Positions 34,228-45,639 of a DNA stretch of 64,000 bases are shown piece by piece. The notes under the pieces are model-generated. The model was not told the DNA's origin and searched no databases. It saw only the letters and a program-made list of their open reading frames with translations. A program made the translations under genes and the position numbers. Numbering within the stretch: the first letter of the stretch is position 1; each line of letters starts with the position of its first letter. Source of the DNA: Hydrangea macrophylla. Lineage: Eukaryota > Streptophyta > Magnoliopsida > Cornales > Hydrangeaceae. Where the stretch lies: assembly GCA_033977485.1 (NCBI GenBank), contig CM066991.1, positions 58,213,350 to 58,277,349 of the forward strand, read 5' to 3'.

Positions 34228-37210
34228 TTACAAATTATCATGCTCTATAACCTGTGCCCCTCTCCATTCTTCACCAGGTTTCACAAGCACTGGAAGTAGC
34301 AATGAGGCAGGGCCTGTGCATATAAAATACTCCTTCCCATACTTGTCTGAAAATGAACCGGGGCTCGATACGTATATGTCTTCGAATCCCATTCGTATTA
34401 CCCTAAAGAAGAGCTCGCGTCCCTGAAAATATCCAAATTTAGCAGAGAAAGTGAAATATAAGCACCTTGAACTTAAAGAAATGATCTCATAATTAAAAGT
34501 CATTGGAAATAAAATTAAGTCGATATAACATACCAACCATTATTGTCAAATTGTGAATCGGTTAGCTAAATTTAATAGTCATGAATGTTAAAATTCACAT
34601 TTTAGAAAATAAACTATGTTACATATGTATATATTGTGTACAGATAAAAACACATGTACAATGCTTAAAACTATCAAAGTTTAAAATTGAAACTCAAATC
34701 GAATTGACTCGTATGAAATTATGAATTGTAAGATCCTAACAACCATGATCCGACTATTGATGGTATTTGGATCACAATCTAAAGTAAGATCATCTTCGTT
34801 CCTTTTGAACAATCTTGCCAAACTAAAACATGATTGGTACGCAGCAGTGAAATGAACAAGAAGGATTTTTTGAACTCCAAGGTTTATTTGAGAATGTCTA
34901 AAATAGGATCAGGTTCAGTTTACATAATTTCTATCTGGTTGCTCCTATTGAATAATCTTGCCAAACTAAAACATGATTAGCATGCAAAGGTAAATTGAAC
35001 AAGAAGGATTTTTATTCAACTCAGAGGAGGGCTTATTTGAGAATGTCTAAAATAGGATCAGGTTCAGTCTGCTTAATTTCTATATGGTTTTTAGGAAAAC
35101 TATTGTCATGTTTGTTCCACAAAAAAACCTAGCTTAAGGAGTAACTTTAGATCGCACTTGGAATACTTTACAAAAAAAGAGTACGTAACTGGTTTATTGA
35201 TGAACCCATAACCAATCTTCCCAAACAGCCCCCAAGTTTTGCCTTTCAAATTCACTTGACTAGATTGGTTAAATGTCATTTTTTTTTTAGATTAAAAAAA
35301 GAAAAAACTTGTTAACATTGGTTTGGACTTTGGACTTGCCAATAAAAAAAAATAAAAACACACAAACACATTGATAATAGAAATTAAGTGCACTTTTTAT
35401 TTTTTATTATTTAATTAATTAATTATTTATTTTAATAATGTACCGGTTTTCAATTTTTTGTGTTTGTTTTAATTATCTTGAAAATGAAAACTGAAAACAT
35501 GTTTGGTAGTCGTTATTCTTTTAAAAAAAAAAATTGAAAAACGAAAAATGATTTTTGCAACCATTTTTGTTTTCATAAATTTGGAAAACTCAAAAACAAG
35601 AAATGTCATTATACGGGCATAAACCTACCTGATCAATGGTTTCATATTTGGATGGTAGAGTGTTATAAAAGCCCTTCAATCTTTCAGTAGGAGGAACAGC
35701 ATAGACTCTGCTGAGCTTGTTCTTCAAAATGGTTATAGGCACATCTTGCACACTCCACTCTCCTGATTTCTTTTCGGGCTCAGACCAAATAGAGAACAAA
35801 CCGGGATCTTCAGATTTCATTGCTTCGGACGGAGAGAGAATTTCGAAAGGCGAAGACAAAGGAGGGTGTGTGCAATATGAGCATCCCTTAAGTCCCTGTA
35901 TGGCAGTGCCACTTCTTTTCTTGAATTTGAAATGGCTAAGTATAGCACTAGTTAGATTCACAGCTTTGCGCCCGTTGTTCTTCACTATAACCGCTGTTGC
36001 CATGCTTAGAGGATATAGAGATACAACGTATGTTATATCTAAACTCCCACTGCTGGTGCACCCTAATTCTACCTGCAATATTTCACAACAAAATCTTGTA
36101 TTGTTTTTTTTTTTTTTTTTCCAACAAAATCATAATAGAAATTTTTAACTAGAGGAAAAAGAAAGCTGAAAGTTGCATAACTAACATTAAGTAAAGCACA
36201 AACACAATGATGAATGTGCCTATATAACCATAATATATAGACACACATGATACACGAAAAAGTAGGGGAGACTACTTTCACCTATTATTCTAGGAACCAA
36301 AATCCACTGATTTGCACAGAATTGCACATTATTGGGAATTTTTTTATCGGTGAATTAAGCAATTGGAATATGAGCTTTCCCCCCCAATAAGGAGATTTGG
36401 CGATTTAATTATCATCATTCGGGTTCAAACAAATCTCAAAGGATCCTATCAAAAAAAATTCTCAAAATGTCAAATTATCAAATGTTTGAACAGAAAAAAG
36501 AACAAAAGGTACGAGGCAAGAGCCGCAAGACCTTTTTTTGAGAATGAAAGCTCCAATGTAGTTAGTTATAAACAACTTGAATACCCAGTTCATAAATAAA
36601 ACCCCAAATTTATTCATTAACCTGTCATTTCTAGATGAGACTACCAAACAAATGCAAATATAGCCATTAATTTATTAATTCTGTCCAGTATTTTATCAAT
36701 CCTGCAATGCAAATGGCCACTATGAGATTCAAGCTATACTAATCACCCAAATTCATTGCAAATTGTTGAAATTTTTTTAAGAATTTTAATGAAAGGTACC
36801 TGAATAGCATCAATTGAATCCGAGTCCACATCCTTTACTGTCCATTGAGAGGTATTTACAAGAGACCCTTTTGAATTTGGATCAGAAACATCATTTAAGA
36901 CCAACCCAATTCCACCTTTTTTGGATGGAAGTGTATAAAGAAGCTCTTCAAAACCATTGTCTTTCCAGTAAACTTTGGGCTTGTAGGAAGTGATATGTCC
37001 ATCAGATATTCCAAGCTTCACTGAGCTCCCATTTCTGACCGTTAGCTCAACACCTGAATCCGAAAATTTGATGCCCTTTCTGCCAAATTTCTGGTCAAGA
37101 TCACTAGTAGTAGTCTCAGAAAGAGGAGGGGTGGTTGCAGTTTGGGTAGCACAAGCTTTGAGTGTGTTTGGTCTCAGGAGAGAGAAAGAGAGAAGAGAGA
37201 CTGCCATCAC
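34228..37210 (-). CDS. NDF5: NDF5-like protein, chloroplast NDH-complex accessory (3 exons)
   Basis: Minus-strand exons inferred from splice sites and frame: 36800-37210, 35629-36072, 34228-34422; 1050 nt, 349 residues. All junctions are in phase 0 with GT-AG. Residues 1-35 ([15 protein letters not shown]..., Ser/Thr/Ala-rich, few acidic) look like a short plastid transit peptide. The rest has a galactose-mutarotase-like fold without recognisable sugar-epimerase catalytic residues: [43 protein letters not shown], then [21 protein letters not shown], and the tail [20 protein letters not shown]. This family (NDF5 and its paralogue PNSB2/NDF2) is required for the thylakoid NDH complex in cyclic electron flow. 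NDF5 is preferred over PNSB2 from the C-terminal tail and length, from memory and not tested. The second methionine is an equally possible start. The gene looks intact. Confidence 0.85.
34800..35086. repeat. 143-bp tandem duplication in intron 2 of the NDF5-like gene
   Basis: aatcttgccaaactaaaaca begins at 34811 and 34954. Both copies continue with gaacaagaaggattttt and tttgagaatgtctaaaatag. The copies differ by small indels. Confidence 0.85.
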
Positions 37211-37439
37211 TCATCAGGAGATGATGAACTCTCTCTGTTTATTTGCTTCTACCACTGACTGGTGTGATAGGCTCATCCTTTTTCCCCCCCTCACTCTTTG
37301 TTTCATTTGTGCTTTTGGCTTATTCTACTTCTCACTCTTACTTTTCTTTTTTCGTCTTTTTTTTTTTTTTTTGGGTTAATTATATTTTTCATTTATGGTT
37401 AGGCTCGTTTTCATTTTACCTCCCTCTGGTCAAAAAATG
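37211..37439 (-). promoter_or_regulatory. Upstream region of the NDF5-like gene
   Basis: Holds a T-rich stretch (A-rich on the coding strand, 37338-37373) and CT-rich blocks. No clear TATA box was identified. Confidence 0.35.
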
Positions 37440-37700
37440 AATACCAATTTTGGACTAAAGTGAAATTATTAAGATTTCTCTCAAAATAGTCTCACATGGA
37501 GATTGAATGTTAAAATTAGTCCCCACATAGTAGAGTTCAAGTGTCAAAATTAATCTCACATAGACAGTTAACTCCAAAATTAGCCCCACAAAGGGGTTAA
37601 GTGTTAAAAAATAGCTCCAAATAGGTACGTTAAATGACAGCATCATCCCCACATAGGGGGTCAATCCCAAAATTAAGCTCACAAAAGGGATTAATTGTTA
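37440..37700. repeat. Diverged short tandem repeats
   Basis: Five to six units of about 37-45 bp on the pattern aaaattagtccccacatag-gggttaagtgtt, strongly diverged. No coding potential. Confidence 0.6.
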
Positions 37701-37815
37701 ATATTTTTGGCCTATTTTAGAATTTTCATCAATTTTGAGGAAAATCTTAATAGTTTTACTTTAATCCAAAACCAGAGGAATGTTAAGTATCACAAGGGAG
37801 TAAAATGTAATTAAC

Positions 37816-37817
<2 letters not shown>

Positions 37818-37849
<32 letters not shown>

Positions 37850-37865
37850 CGACATTTCCATAGAC

Positions 37866-37922
<57 letters not shown>
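37818..37922. repeat. Poly-C run and GA microsatellite
   Basis: 31 consecutive C (37818-37848), then gcgacatttccatagacc, then about 25 AG units. Both motifs are strong sequencing and assembly hazards. 37923-38459 holds no supported gene. Confidence 0.9.
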
Positions 37923-37925
<3 letters not shown>

Positions 37926-38459
37926 TTAAGAAAGACAAATGGAGAGGAGCAATAGTGGGCAGCGAAACAGTGGTCGGTGAGACGATGTCCTCCAATCGAG
38001 GCAGTGGTTGACCTTCTCCGATTGTGAAGCCACCAACCACATCCCCTACTTTTGCTCCGACAACCGCCCATCTGAGCTTTCTCCTTTGATGTCCCCCATT
38101 GCAGCTTCGTCTCCTCTGTCATTGTGTCATCAACCTCTTTTAAGGCGAGTCTGACAACTCTACAATAGTGTGGCTTTGAGCAAATTCACAAAACTCATAT
38201 TTGCGACTACTTTGTTGCTTCAAATCTGAGCTAAGCATGATATAGGTCATGCATTTTCTACCTTTTTTGCTTCTCCTCTTTTATTGAATCAGTTCTTACA
38301 ATGATGAGGAGGCGATGGTGATGATTATTATATGGTCCGGTGTATTCATGGAAATGGATTTGTTTGTATGAGGTTCGGCTACCTTGTTTGGTTTGGATGG
38401 GAGACTTTTGTAGTGTGCGTGTGTATTTTTCATCAATTAATTTGTTGATAAAGAAATTA

Positions 38460-38770
38460 AAAAAAAAATAGAGTGAAATTTCACATAATAAGATACGTGA
38501 AATTTCAAATGCTAGAGTGAATTTTACATTACCTTTTGTTTCACTTGACATTTTTCCTCCCAAATTTCATATAACTAATTATCTGAAATTTTAGATGTTA
38601 GAGTGAATTTCATATATCTTTTTTCCCCAATTTTCACATAACCAGTTTGTGAAATTATCAGACACTAAAATGAATTTCACATGACTTTTTTTATTCACAA
38701 ATTTCACATCACCAGTTATGTGAAATTTCACATAACTTTTTATTTCCCAGAATTTTTTTGCGACAATGGT
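38460..38770. repeat. GTGAAATTTCACATAAC satellite, left of nested cluster
   Basis: About five diverged units of roughly 60 bp with aatttcacataac, gtgaaatttca, and agtgaatttcacat blocks. The same family lies at 57545-58035 on the other side of element A, so A appears to have inserted into or beside this satellite. Confidence 0.75.
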
Positions 38771-38891
38771 ACTTGTTTGAGAAATCTCATCAAATAGATT
38801 CTAAACACATAAATTTTACAAAAAAATAATTTCTGGATTGAAAGTTATGGATTTTTAAAGTTTGCTTATTGCTAAGGTTCGCACCCCCCCC

Positions 38892-39466
38892 TGTTGGGAA
38901 TGGGCCCACAATCGCAACAAGAAAAACCACAGCCACAAAGATGGAGATAAATAGAATAAGAACGACACAACCACGAAAAAAAATCAAGTAAACCAACACA
39001 ACAAAACTTAAATGTGGTTCAGTTCAACAATGTCTACGTCCACTTGCAAAGGCGATCACCTCGATTAATATAAATATTACAAGCACTCAAGACCTCACGT
39101 GTAAAACTCTCCAACCAAGTTATGTGACACACACAATTGCTAGAAACTAATCTCTCCCTCACTAGTTTGTAGCCCTCTCTTGTGTATGTAGAACGTGTAT
39201 TTGTAGAAGATTTCCAACCAATCTTATCAATCCCTTGAGTAAGCCCTATATTTATATAAATTGTAGAGTCCCAATCCTAGTTGTAGTAGGATTTACCCCT
39301 CTGGTAAGTCTTGTACAATAAGGAATACTCTCACAAATATTCCTATAAAAACTAGGTAACTTCCACCATCAAAGGAATCCTTATTTGACAAGGAAACCAT
39401 CAAATAAGGAATCAAATCATAATTAGGAAATAATTCCACAATAGAATTTTAGGCACAATCCTAACA
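38892..39466 (-). repeat. 3' LTR of copia A
   Basis: 575 bp. On the minus strand it has an atttatataaatatag TATA region (plus about 39248-39263). Confidence 0.9.
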
Positions 39467-39572
39467 ATATTCACCTTGCCTCAAATTCCTTCCCATTAGT
39501 CCTCAGAGTCTTCCTCTTGTAATCCTCAACTTCCGCATCGATAGTACATCGCATTTGCCATCCCCCAATCTA

Positions 39573-40260
39573 TTAAGCTACACCATTACTCAAGTTCACA
39601 TCCCCCATGAACTTGAGATCACCAACATCATCAAACACAAAATGCACGAGCTCCACTTTGCTATTGTGGTCGTCTTCAATTTGAGTAGAAGTTGTCATCA
39701 CCGAAGTTGTTAGAGCCTCATCATCTATTCCCTCAATAGATTTCCCCACCAGTTTCCACACCCTTTTATTCTTCATGACATCTCCAAAATCTGTACTTCC
39801 CAACAAAACGTACAAATTTCCAACCTTCCTTCCCAAGAACATTATACGAGAATCCCGCTTCACCTTCATGAAGCCTCTTTTTGCGACAAATGAGCATCCT
39901 TTGGAATCCAACATTCCCAAGGAAATTATGTTTATCTTCAAACCCGGAACATGAAGCACATCTGTCAAAAGCCTTATCAACCCATTTGAAGTCTTGATTT
40001 GAACGGTTCCAACACCGTTGATTTCTCCAACTGTGTTGTTTGCCATATAGACTTTTCCCTCCATCGGTTTGTAGGACGAGAACCAATCTACATGCAAACA
40101 TAAGTGAGAAAAACAAGCTGAATCAAGCACCCAATCCGCGGTTTTATTCTCCTCCTCTGTAATTCTCATGACTTCTACGACATCTTCATCTGAATGTTCC
40201 AACACGTTTGTAGCAGTACCTCTATTATCCTTTTTGCTGGGCAATCTCGCATAAAGTGGC
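39573..40260 (-). pseudogene. Copia A: second half of zinc knuckle and protease
   Basis: Reading on the minus strand from 40260, the first codons complete the zinc knuckle (His, then Cys at 40241-40243). Then come the retropepsin-like block WVLDSACFSHLC (DSA where DSG is usual) and the pre-integrase block DVLHVPGLKINIISLG. It ends at TAA/TAG near 39573, about 100 bases before the LTR. The DSG to DSA change and the lack of downstream integrase mark a non-functional remnant. Confidence 0.75.
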
Positions 40261-41596
40261 TGTTAGCCTTAAGGTATATTAAGGCATACTTAATTATGTT
40301 TTGATGATGTCAAATATGCCATGATAATTACATGATTTATATTGATTCATTCTTTGTTATTATCATAGTCATTTTTATGCTCATATAATCTCATGTATTA
40401 ATATTGTATCAACGTATTAACATCTTTGTGTGCATGAGATTTAATAGATGTAGATCAAGATTACAAGGAGCTCAACAAGGATCAAGCTTGAAGACTTGAA
40501 GATATTTCATCCTTGGTTGAAGTCTAGGACCATCATTGTAAGGCATCTTGATCTCACACTCATAGGGGCTCAAACAAATGCTACAAGTTAAAGTTTTGGA
40601 AATAAATTCTAAGTGAGTCATCTTTAAAGCAATGCCCCAACCAATTGGAAAATAATTAAGTGTGGTATCTTATATGGTTGGAAAGGTATTTGAATCTAGT
40701 TTCCAAAACATCAAACGGATCGCAAATCCGATTTTTGTAGAGGAAGTTATGGCCATTTTAGTGAAGATATGTCAGGCTGTCAAACAAGGAGGGGCAGTCG
40801 ACTGAAGGCCCGATGCAGTCGACCGAAGTGAGCAGAATGCAAAAAAAACCCTCTGTAAACACATCTCAGTCGACTGCTTCAAGGACCAGTCGACTGCTTC
40901 ATGTTCCAGTCGACTGAAGCGACCTGAAAAGGCATAACGACTAGTTTTTAAAGGGGCTTTTATTTACCAAACTTGCCACCAACGGCTATAATCTTTCTTG
41001 GCCTATAAATACATGTTTTCCCACACCATTTTATGTTGATCAATCCATTGGAAAACATCTATTTCAATCACACAACTTGTTGATTCTTAATCATTCTCAA
41101 TTGAGCCCTAGTTGTGTGAGTTTATCAATTTGCTCTAGCTTTCAATTGTAATCTTTGAGAGAGTGAATTGTAGTGTGCTTTCAATTGTATTATCCACTCT
41201 ATAAAGAGAGTTCAATTTGTATCAAAATCAATTGCAAAGAGTGAGGGTTAGTAACCCTTGTGTGCAAAGAAGAGGTGTTCTTCTTTGGGAAAGATCATAG
41301 GCTCTTGTAACGGTTTGGTGCACACCCATAAGTGCTCCGGGAACGGTTTGGTCTACACCCGTGAAGTAGATCGATCGGAGTAAAGGAATCCTCAAGAGGT
41401 GTTCTTGAGGGGTGGACGTAGGCCGCGGGGTGCGATTGCCGAACCACTTGAAAAATTGGTTTGCAAGTTTCTCTTCCCTTCTCTCTTTACTTAATTGCTT
41501 GTGATTGTGTTTTAATTTGGTATTAAGTTTTTAAAAGGTTAATTTCCGCTAACACCTTATTCACCCCCCTCTAAGGTTTCCATTTTTGGGCCAACA
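40261..41596 (+). repeat. 5' LTR of element D
   Basis: TATA box cctataaatac near 41000. Four exact CAGTCGACTG palindromes and one variant lie at about 40795-40920, upstream of the TATA box in the U3 promoter region. Confidence 0.93.
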
Positions 41597-41660
41597 ATTG
41601 GTATCAGAGCCTCGACTCTTCTCTTTCAAATGATTTTTGAAAAACTAGAGATAAGATCCA

Positions 41661-42683
41661 ATGGAAACCGACTCTTCTTGCATTTATTATTGTGAGGGTC
41701 AATCGACATTAAGACCACCATGTTTTAATGGCTCAAACTATGCCTATTGGAAAAATAGAATGAGAATCTATATGATTTCTCAAAATTTTGATTTATGGCA
41801 AATCGTGGTCAAAGGGCCTCATCTACCTACAAAAATTGAAAATGGTTTTTCTATTCCAAAGACGGTAGATGAATATAATAATGCCGATAAGAAACTCATA
41901 AAAATAAATGCTATGGCAATGAATTTATTATATTGTGGTTTAGACCCAAATGAATATAATAGAATTTCATCTTGCGAATCCGCAAAAGAAATTTGGGATA
42001 AACTTGAAAATGCTCATGAGGGAACAAGCCAAGTTAAAAAGTCTAAAATCAATTTGCTTGTTCAAACTTATGAAATGTTTAAAATGTTGCCATATGAATC
42101 TATTGGATATGTGTTTTCTCGTTTTACCATTCTTATTAATAACTTGAAAAACCTTGGTAAAGTTTATACTAATGAAGAAATGATTGAGAAAGTGCTTAGG
42201 TCTTTACCAAAGGATTGGCAACCAAAAGTCACGGCGGTTCGTGAAGAAAAGGAGCTTTCAACACTCTCCTTGGAACAACTCATGGGTTCTCTCATAACTC
42301 ATGAAATGGAATTGGCCGTCTTCGAAAGTGAAGACAAGAAATTGGAAGTGAAAGAGGCCAAAAGGGGAGACATGGCTTTAAAATCCTCAAGCTCAAAGAA
42401 AAAGAGGAAAGATGTTGAGAGTGATGAGGATGAGGAAATAACAAAGCTCACCCAAAAATTTGCAAAGTTTCTAAAGAAAGAAAAATCGGGAAAGAAGTCA
42501 CCCAAGGAGGAAAAACACAAAAAGAAGACAATCAAGGCCACTATTAGTAGTTCTGAGAGCGAATCATCGGATAACGACTCAAATGGTGAAGAGATTGTCA
42601 ATCTTTGCCTCATAACATTGGAAAGGGCCTTTCCTACCACCTCGGCAAATGGAGCATCCAAGAAATGCTTGGACAAAGGTTAA
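41661..42683 (+). CDS. gag-like protein of element D (340 aa, intact)
   Basis: Single open frame from ATG 41661, 64 bases after the LTR, to TAA 42681-42683. The N-terminal block PPCFNGSNYAYWKNRMRIYM and the following AKEIWDKLENAHEGTSQVKKSK are the UBN2/copia gag domain, with TLSLEQLMGSLITHEMEL after it. The C-terminal third (about 225-310) is Lys/Glu/Ser-rich and probably disordered. The CCHC zinc knuckle normally downstream in SIRE-type gag is missing, so the protein is truncated relative to a full gag. It would contribute to virus-like particles supplied by an autonomous relative. Retention of an unbroken frame suggests recent activity or selection. Confidence 0.85.
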   Translation: METDSSCIYYCEGQSTLRPPCFNGSNYAYWKNRMRIYMISQNFDLWQIVVKGPHLPTKIENGFSIPKTVDEYNNADKKLIKINAMAMNLLYCGLDPNEYNRISSCESAKEIWDKLENAHEGTSQVKKSKINLLVQTYEMFKMLPYESIGYVFSRFTILINNLKNLGKVYTNEEMIEKVLRSLPKDWQPKVTAVREEKELSTLSLEQLMGSLITHEMELAVFESEDKKLEVKEAKRGDMALKSSSSKKKRKDVESDEDEEITKLTQKFAKFLKKEKSGKKSPKEEKHKKKTIKATISSSESESSDNDSNGEEIVNLCLITLERAFPTTSANGASKKCLDKG

Positions 42684-43494
42684 GTATTGATTTGGTAATG
42701 GTAGGTTAGTAGGTAATTTTGTTTTTGATTTGTTTTCATTATCATACTTAAATTTTTTTTGATTTCATATCATACACTTATTTGTTTCAAATCATCATGC
42801 TCTTGATATTGGTTATTTGAAAAATGATGATAAGTTTTTGTTTGATTAGACAAAATGATGTTTTGTGAATCATTCAAATTTTTGCTGCTGAACTGTCATT
42901 TTTTATGGTCTGCTGATCAAAGCAGTCGACTGGTACCCCGACACAGTCGACTGATTCAGGTGTAAGGCTTTGAAGTTTTTTGATTCTGCATTGTTAAGTC
43001 GACTGTGGCGTCGACTTCATTGATGTTTTAAACTCTCTGCCTAGGGACGTCGACTGTGGCGTCGACTGATCCGACTGAATATTTGTTTTTCTTAGACTTT
43101 GAGTTCTCCAACTTTATTATTGGTATCTTTTGGGAGAATGTGCTCTCTATTCATATCATTTGGTATCTTTTATCATTGCACATGCTTAGGGGGAGCACTT
43201 TAATGTATTCATTTTTCTCACATATGGTTATATTTGTTTTTTTTGGGTATCATTTTGGCCTTTTTATTTGCATGCCTATTGTGAGGGGGAGTTTTGTGTT
43301 TTATCCCCAAATCTTTTTGATAATGTCAAAGGGGGAGAAATATGAGAAGTATTGGGGAGAAGTATTTGGGTAGTTATCATTCATGTTCTTCAACATTTGA
43401 TATCCATTATGAATGATAATATGAAAATGACCATATTGTGCTTATATTGGCATATCTTTCATTGGTTGTTTGCCATCATCAAAAAGGGGGAGAT
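42684..43494 (+). other. Element D 3' leader with repeated polypurine tracts
   Basis: No convincing gene. Contains two exact CAGTCGACTG and several GTCGACTG/GTCGACT motifs (42920-43070), and four GGGGGAG tracts near 43188, 43283, 43330 and 43485; the last is the polypurine tract at the LTR. The open frame at 43056-43373 is hydrophobic but has no env-like features that can be supported. Confidence 0.65.
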
Positions 43495-44821
43495 TGTTAG
43501 CCTTAAGGTATATTAAGGCATACTTAATTATGTTTTGATGATGTCAAATATGCCATGATAATTACATGATTCATATTGATTCATTCTTTGTTATTATCAT
43601 AGTCATTTTTATGCTCATATAATCTCATGTATTAATATTGTATCAATGTTTTAACATCTTTGTGTGCATGAGATTTAATAGATGTAGATCAAGATTACAA
43701 GGAGCTCAACAAGGATCAAGCTTGAATACTTGAAGATATTTCATCCTTGGTTGAAGTCTAGGACCATCATTGTAAGGCATCTTGATCTCACACTCATAGG
43801 GGCTCAAACAAATGCTACAAGTTAAAGTTTTGGAAATAAATTCTAAGTGAGTCATCTTTAAAGCAATTCCCCAACCAATTGGAAAATAATTAAGTGTTGT
43901 ATCTTATATGGTTGGAAAGGTATTTGAATCTAGTTTCCAAAACATCAAACGGATCGCAAATCTGATTTTTGTAGAGGAAGTTATGGCCATTTTAGTGAAG
44001 ATGTGTCAGGCTGTCAATCAGGGAGGGGCAGTCGACTGAAGGCCCGATGCAGTCGACCGAAGTGAGCAGAATGCAAACAAAACCCTTTGTAAACACATCT
44101 CAGTCGACTGCTTCAAGGACCAGTTGACTGCTTCATGTTCCAGTCGACTGAAGCGACCTGAAAAGGCATAATGGCTAGTTTTTAAAGGGGCTTTTATTTA
44201 CCAAACTTGCCACCAACGGCTATAATCTTTCTTGGCCTATAAATACATGTTTTCCCACACCATTTTTTGTTGATCAATCCATTGGAAAACATCTATTTCA
44301 ATCACACAACTTGTTGATTCTTAATCATTCTCAATTGAGCCCTAGTTGTGTGAGTTTATCAATTTGCTCTAGCTTTCAATTGTAATCTTTGAGAGAGTGA
44401 ATTGTAGTGTGCTTTCAATTGTATTATCCACTCTATAAAGAGAGTTCAATTTGTATCAAAATCAATTGAAAAGAGTGAGGGTTAGTAACCCTTGTGTACA
44501 AAGAAGAGGTGTTCTTCTTTGGGAGAGATCATAGGCTCTTGTAACGGTTTGGTGCACACCCGTATCCGGGAATGGTTTGGTCTACACCCGTGAAGTAGAT
44601 CGGAGTAAAGGAATCCTCAAGAGGTGTTCTTAAGGGGTGGATGTAGGCCGCGGGGTGCAATTGCCGAACCACTTGAAAAATCGGTTTGCAAGTTTCTCTT
44701 CCCTTCTCTCTTTACTTAATTGCTTGTGATTGTGTTTTAATTTGGTATTAAGTTTTTAAAAGGTTAATTTCTGCTAACACCTTATTCACCCCCCTCTAAG
44801 GTTTCCATTTTTGGGCCAGCA
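43495..44821 (+). repeat. 3' LTR of element D
   Basis: 1327 bp; three exact CAGTCGACTG plus two variants. Ends GGCCAGCA where the 5' LTR has GGCCAACA. A small deletion near 44560 accounts for most of the length difference. Confidence 0.93.
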
Positions 44822-45565
44822 GTGGCCCTTCTCTCCACAATAGTAACACTCCTTATCCTTCATAGGAGTTCTATGTTGTGCTGCTCCACTACCGCCTCCA
44901 CTAGAGTTCTTCTTCCCTTGCCTTGGCCTCTCTTGTGTAACAAGTACTTATGCATCTTCCAACATTTCCCCTTTGTTATCCATATTCCCACTAGAGAATA
45001 GAGCTTTCTTCACTTATTCCACCATTATGGCATCTCTCCCATACAACAATGTATTGAATAATTGATTATGGATAGATTTTACCGACGTAAGAAGAATGAT
45101 AGCTTTGTCCTCGTCATCTAGTTTGAAGCCAACGTTGGATAACTGGCACAGTAACTTGTTAAACTCACCTATATGAGCTTGAAGATCAACTCCTTCTTTC
45201 CGGCTAAAAGAGTACAACTCTTGCTTCAACATAAGACGGTTGGTGAAGTTCTTCCCCAAATAGAGATCCTCAAGCTTTTCCCACAAAGCTTTTGCGGAGG
45301 TCTCCCCCATAACGTCGTATACCACATCGTCCACCAAACTAAGCCGCATGGTGCTAACAACTTTAGAGTTAATCTTCTTCCACATCTTGTCGGTCATCCC
45401 TTCCGTCTTGTTATCTTCACCGCACAAGTATCCTCTATACCTTGTTGCGCCAAGGCGTCCTTTATTTGCACTTGCCATATGCTGAAATTCTTCTTGCCAT
45501 CGAACTTTTCTATTACCATTCGCATATCCCCAAGAGAACTGTGTCCAACTGCCATAGATTCTCAA
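44822..45565 (-). pseudogene. Copia A: gag (capsid) with half a zinc knuckle
   Basis: From ATG 45565 on the minus strand: a copia gag domain (MRLSLVDDVVYDVMGETSAKALWEKLEDLY-type, QLSNVGFKLDDEDKAIILL), TAA at 45014-45016, then the same frame to the first part of a CX2CX4HX4C knuckle (both Cys codons near 44837-44848, His at 44822-44824). Element D was inserted at exactly this point; its gtggc duplication contains the His codon. The other half lies at 40241-40260. Confidence 0.82.
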
Positions 45566-45579
45566 CCTTTGATACCACT

Positions 45580-45639
45580 TGTTGGAAATGGGCCCATAAT
45601 CACAACAAGAAAAACCACACCCACAAAGATGGAGATAAA
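45580..45639 (-). repeat. 5' LTR of copia A, piece 1 of 3
   Basis: Starts tgttggaaatgggcccat, matching 38892 onward, and stops at the ataaa duplication of element B. Piece 2 is 54310-54532 and piece 3 is 57199-57492; the sum (577 bp) matches the intact 575-bp LTR. Confidence 0.9.

Larger units (their letters stand above)
40261..44821 (+). mobile_element. Element D: gag-only LTR element (TR-GAG type)
   Basis: 4561 bp; LTRs 40261-41596 (1336 bp) and 43495-44821 (1327 bp), TGTTAGCC...CCAACA/CCAGCA, flanked by gtggc (40256-40260, 44822-44826). Primer site tggtatcagagcc at 41599-41611. The 1.9-kb interior holds one intact gag-like ORF and no protease, integrase or RT. This corresponds to the TR-GAG class of non-autonomous plant elements, probably related to the SIRE copia lineage by its long LTR, gag type and GGGGGAG blocks. 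The LTRs are highly similar, so insertion is recent. Confidence 0.92.

Noticed and set aside
37783..38122. Minus-strand frames rich in Ser-Leu and Gly
   Set aside because: Produced by the GA microsatellite and the C-run.
43056..43373. Hydrophobic frame in element D as an env-like gene
   Set aside because: No signal peptide, Cys pattern or coiled coil; it crosses three GGGGGAG tracts.
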